DNA of 64,000 nt from Mesorhizobium sp. (GTDB lineage Bacteria > Pseudomonadota > Alphaproteobacteria > Rhizobiales > Rhizobiaceae): the NCBI RefSeq assembly GCF_023954305.1, contig NZ_JAMLIG010000001.1, forward strand, positions 744,001-808,000, written 5' to 3'. Made by a program: the position numbers and the translations under genes. The stretch's first letter is position 1. Each line of letters begins with the position of its first letter. Below the pieces are notes generated by a model that saw only the letters and a program-made list of their open reading frames with translations, made no database searches and had not been told where the DNA came from. Shown piece by piece: positions 63,067 through 64,000 of this stretch.

Positions 63067-64000
63067 GTGAACCTGCTGAGACTGTCCTTCGCCATCGCCG
63101 CCGCGGTGCTCGTTCTCGGCGCCGGCTTCGCGCTCGCCGCCACCGGCCAGTCGCCGCTCTGGTCTGCCCTGCTGGTGGCGGCGCTGGCGCTGGCTGTGGG
63201 CAGTGCGGGGCTGGCAGGCTTTCTGCTTTTCAAGGTCGAGCGGATGCGTGGCGACATCGATCGCCTGGCGCGCACCCTCGACGGTGCCCTGAAGGACCTC
63301 GCCGCCGGCAACGAACGCAATTCGCTGACGCTCGGGGCGCTTGCCGGAACGATCGACCGGCAGATCGGCGGCGTGCTGGAACGGATCGACACCGCCGCCC
63401 GGCCGCGGACCCCCGACGGGCCGCCCGCCGGCGGCACCGACGCCGCAGCTCCTCCCGAACCCGCCGTCCGCAAGGCAACGCAAAAGCCGGCGGCCGGCGA
63501 GCGCCTGCCCGCCGCCTGGGCCGAGCGCGACCTCGAGCTCAGCCTCGAACCCATCGTCTCGGTATCGCAGGGGGCCGCGGCCGCGTTCGAGGTCCATGCC
63601 CACCTCCATCTCGAAGACGGCTCGGAGCGCGTGGTACGGCGATTGTCGGACGCCGCCGATCCGGCCGACCTCAGCGCCTTCGAACTCGCCATGCTCAAGG
63701 CTGCGATGCATGCGAGCCGGCGCAAGCTCGCCGCCGATGCGAAGCTGCCGCTGCATGTCGCCGTTTCAGCGGCGCTGCTCGGCAACGATGCCGCCGTCGG
63801 CGAAATCTGCGGCCTCCTCGACCTGCACCCCGGCCTGGCAAGCGGCCTGGTCTTCTCCGTTCCCGCCGAGCAGTTCGTCACGAAGGACAGTGCGGTGCGG
63901 CACGGCATCGTGCGGTTGACGATATCAGGCGCGGCTTTCGCGGCGGAGGGTTGGCCTCAGGAGGAGGACGCCCTCGAACGCCTGAAGCTGCAGGGCGTGC
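63067..64000 (+). CDS. Membrane protein with degenerate EAL-type domain (cut by window edge)
   Basis: About 311 residues are visible from a GTG start at 63067. Two hydrophobic segments (about residues 5-25 and 32-55) anchor it; a helical linker follows ('RGDIDRLARTLDGALKDLAAG'), then a Pro/Ala/Thr-rich stretch, and then a region resembling the start of an EAL phosphodiesterase ('LELSLEPIVSVSQGAAAAFEVHAHL'). The signature EAL motif reads 'FEVHA', so catalysis is unlikely and a c-di-GMP-binding or scaffold role is more plausible. The C-terminal end is missing. No good ribosome-binding site is seen. Confidence 0.65.
   Translation, partial: MNLLRLSFAIAAAVLVLGAGFALAATGQSPLWSALLVAALALAVGSAGLAGFLLFKVERMRGDIDRLARTLDGALKDLAAGNERNSLTLGALAGTIDRQIGGVLERIDTAARPRTPDGPPAGGTDAAAPPEPAVRKATQKPAAGERLPAAWAERDLELSLEPIVSVSQGAAAAFEVHAHLHLEDGSERVVRRLSDAADPADLSAFELAMLKAAMHASRRKLAADAKLPLHVAVSAALLGNDAAVGEICGLLDLHPGLASGLVFSVPAEQFVTKDSAVRHGIVRLTISGAAFAAEGWPQEEDALERLKLQGV

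Overview
The window is a gene-dense, high-GC stretch of bacterial chromosome. Its gene content and order point to an alphaproteobacterium of the Hyphomicrobiales (Rhizobiales), most likely near Mesorhizobium/Phyllobacteriaceae. Supporting signs are divergent oxyR/katG, the mutL-DUF2093-lpxK-waaA-LPLAT-DUF4170 envelope block, the M16-M16-rsmD-rluB-tadA block, a PmbA/TldE-type peptidase, and mosaic palindromic repeats resembling rhizobial RIME-type elements. The assignment comes from protein character only; no search was run. I see no rRNA, tRNA, CRISPR array, insertion sequence or prophage.

Layout. 1-6.2 kb: the start of an M48 protease gene and a DUF898 membrane protein (minus strand), guaB, a Uma2-family protein, an MFS exporter with a C-terminal extension, and a MAPEG protein. 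6.1-9.6 kb: divergent oxyR and katG with palindromes between them and a strong terminator after katG. 9.6-18.0 kb: one plus-strand operon, pcaD-like hydrolase, fused enoyl-CoA hydratase/3-hydroxyacyl-CoA dehydrogenase, acyl-CoA ligase, thiolase and two acyl-CoA dehydrogenases. It is preceded by a TetR-like operator and interrupted by a mosaic palindromic element. 18.1-25.3 kb: a D-amino-acid oxidoreductase, a rhodanese-loop protein, a TRAP permease pair without a binding protein, an FAH/MBL pair, an alkyladenine glycosylase, a very acidic small protein and an HPP membrane protein. 25.3-28.2 kb: kbl and tdh (threonine catabolism) separated by a parDE toxin-antitoxin pair.

28.3-38.1 kb: a cupin, a diguanylate cyclase, prmB, a CocE-type hydrolase divergent from a TetR regulator over a 24-bp operator, a small membrane protein, gcdH and a GGDEF-EAL protein. 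38.1-45.9 kb: mutL, DUF2093, and a minus-strand series of lpxK, waaA, LPLAT, DUF4170, an inositol-monophosphatase-family enzyme and pmbA, mostly lipid A/Kdo envelope functions. 46.1-50.3 kb: a Kef-type antiporter, a MATE exporter and a patatin. 50.3-57.0 kb: a catalytic/non-catalytic M16 peptidase pair, rsmD, an rluB-type pseudouridine synthase with a repetitive basic arm, tadA and a lipoprotein. 57.0-64.0 kb: ileS, vapBC, ribF, a HAD-family protein and the start of a protein with a degenerate EAL domain.

Most of the window is housekeeping or ordinary catabolic sequence. The most unusual signal is in ileS: a two-part mosaic palindromic repeat of the family also found at about 15.5 kb lies in frame inside the gene and adds about 41 residues to the enzyme. 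Other points of interest are the parDE insertion in kbl-tdh, a hairpin that includes the kbl ribosome-binding site, the candidate operators at oxyR/katG, pcaD, cocE/tetR and vapB, and the 150-bp tandem repeat coding the rluB arm.
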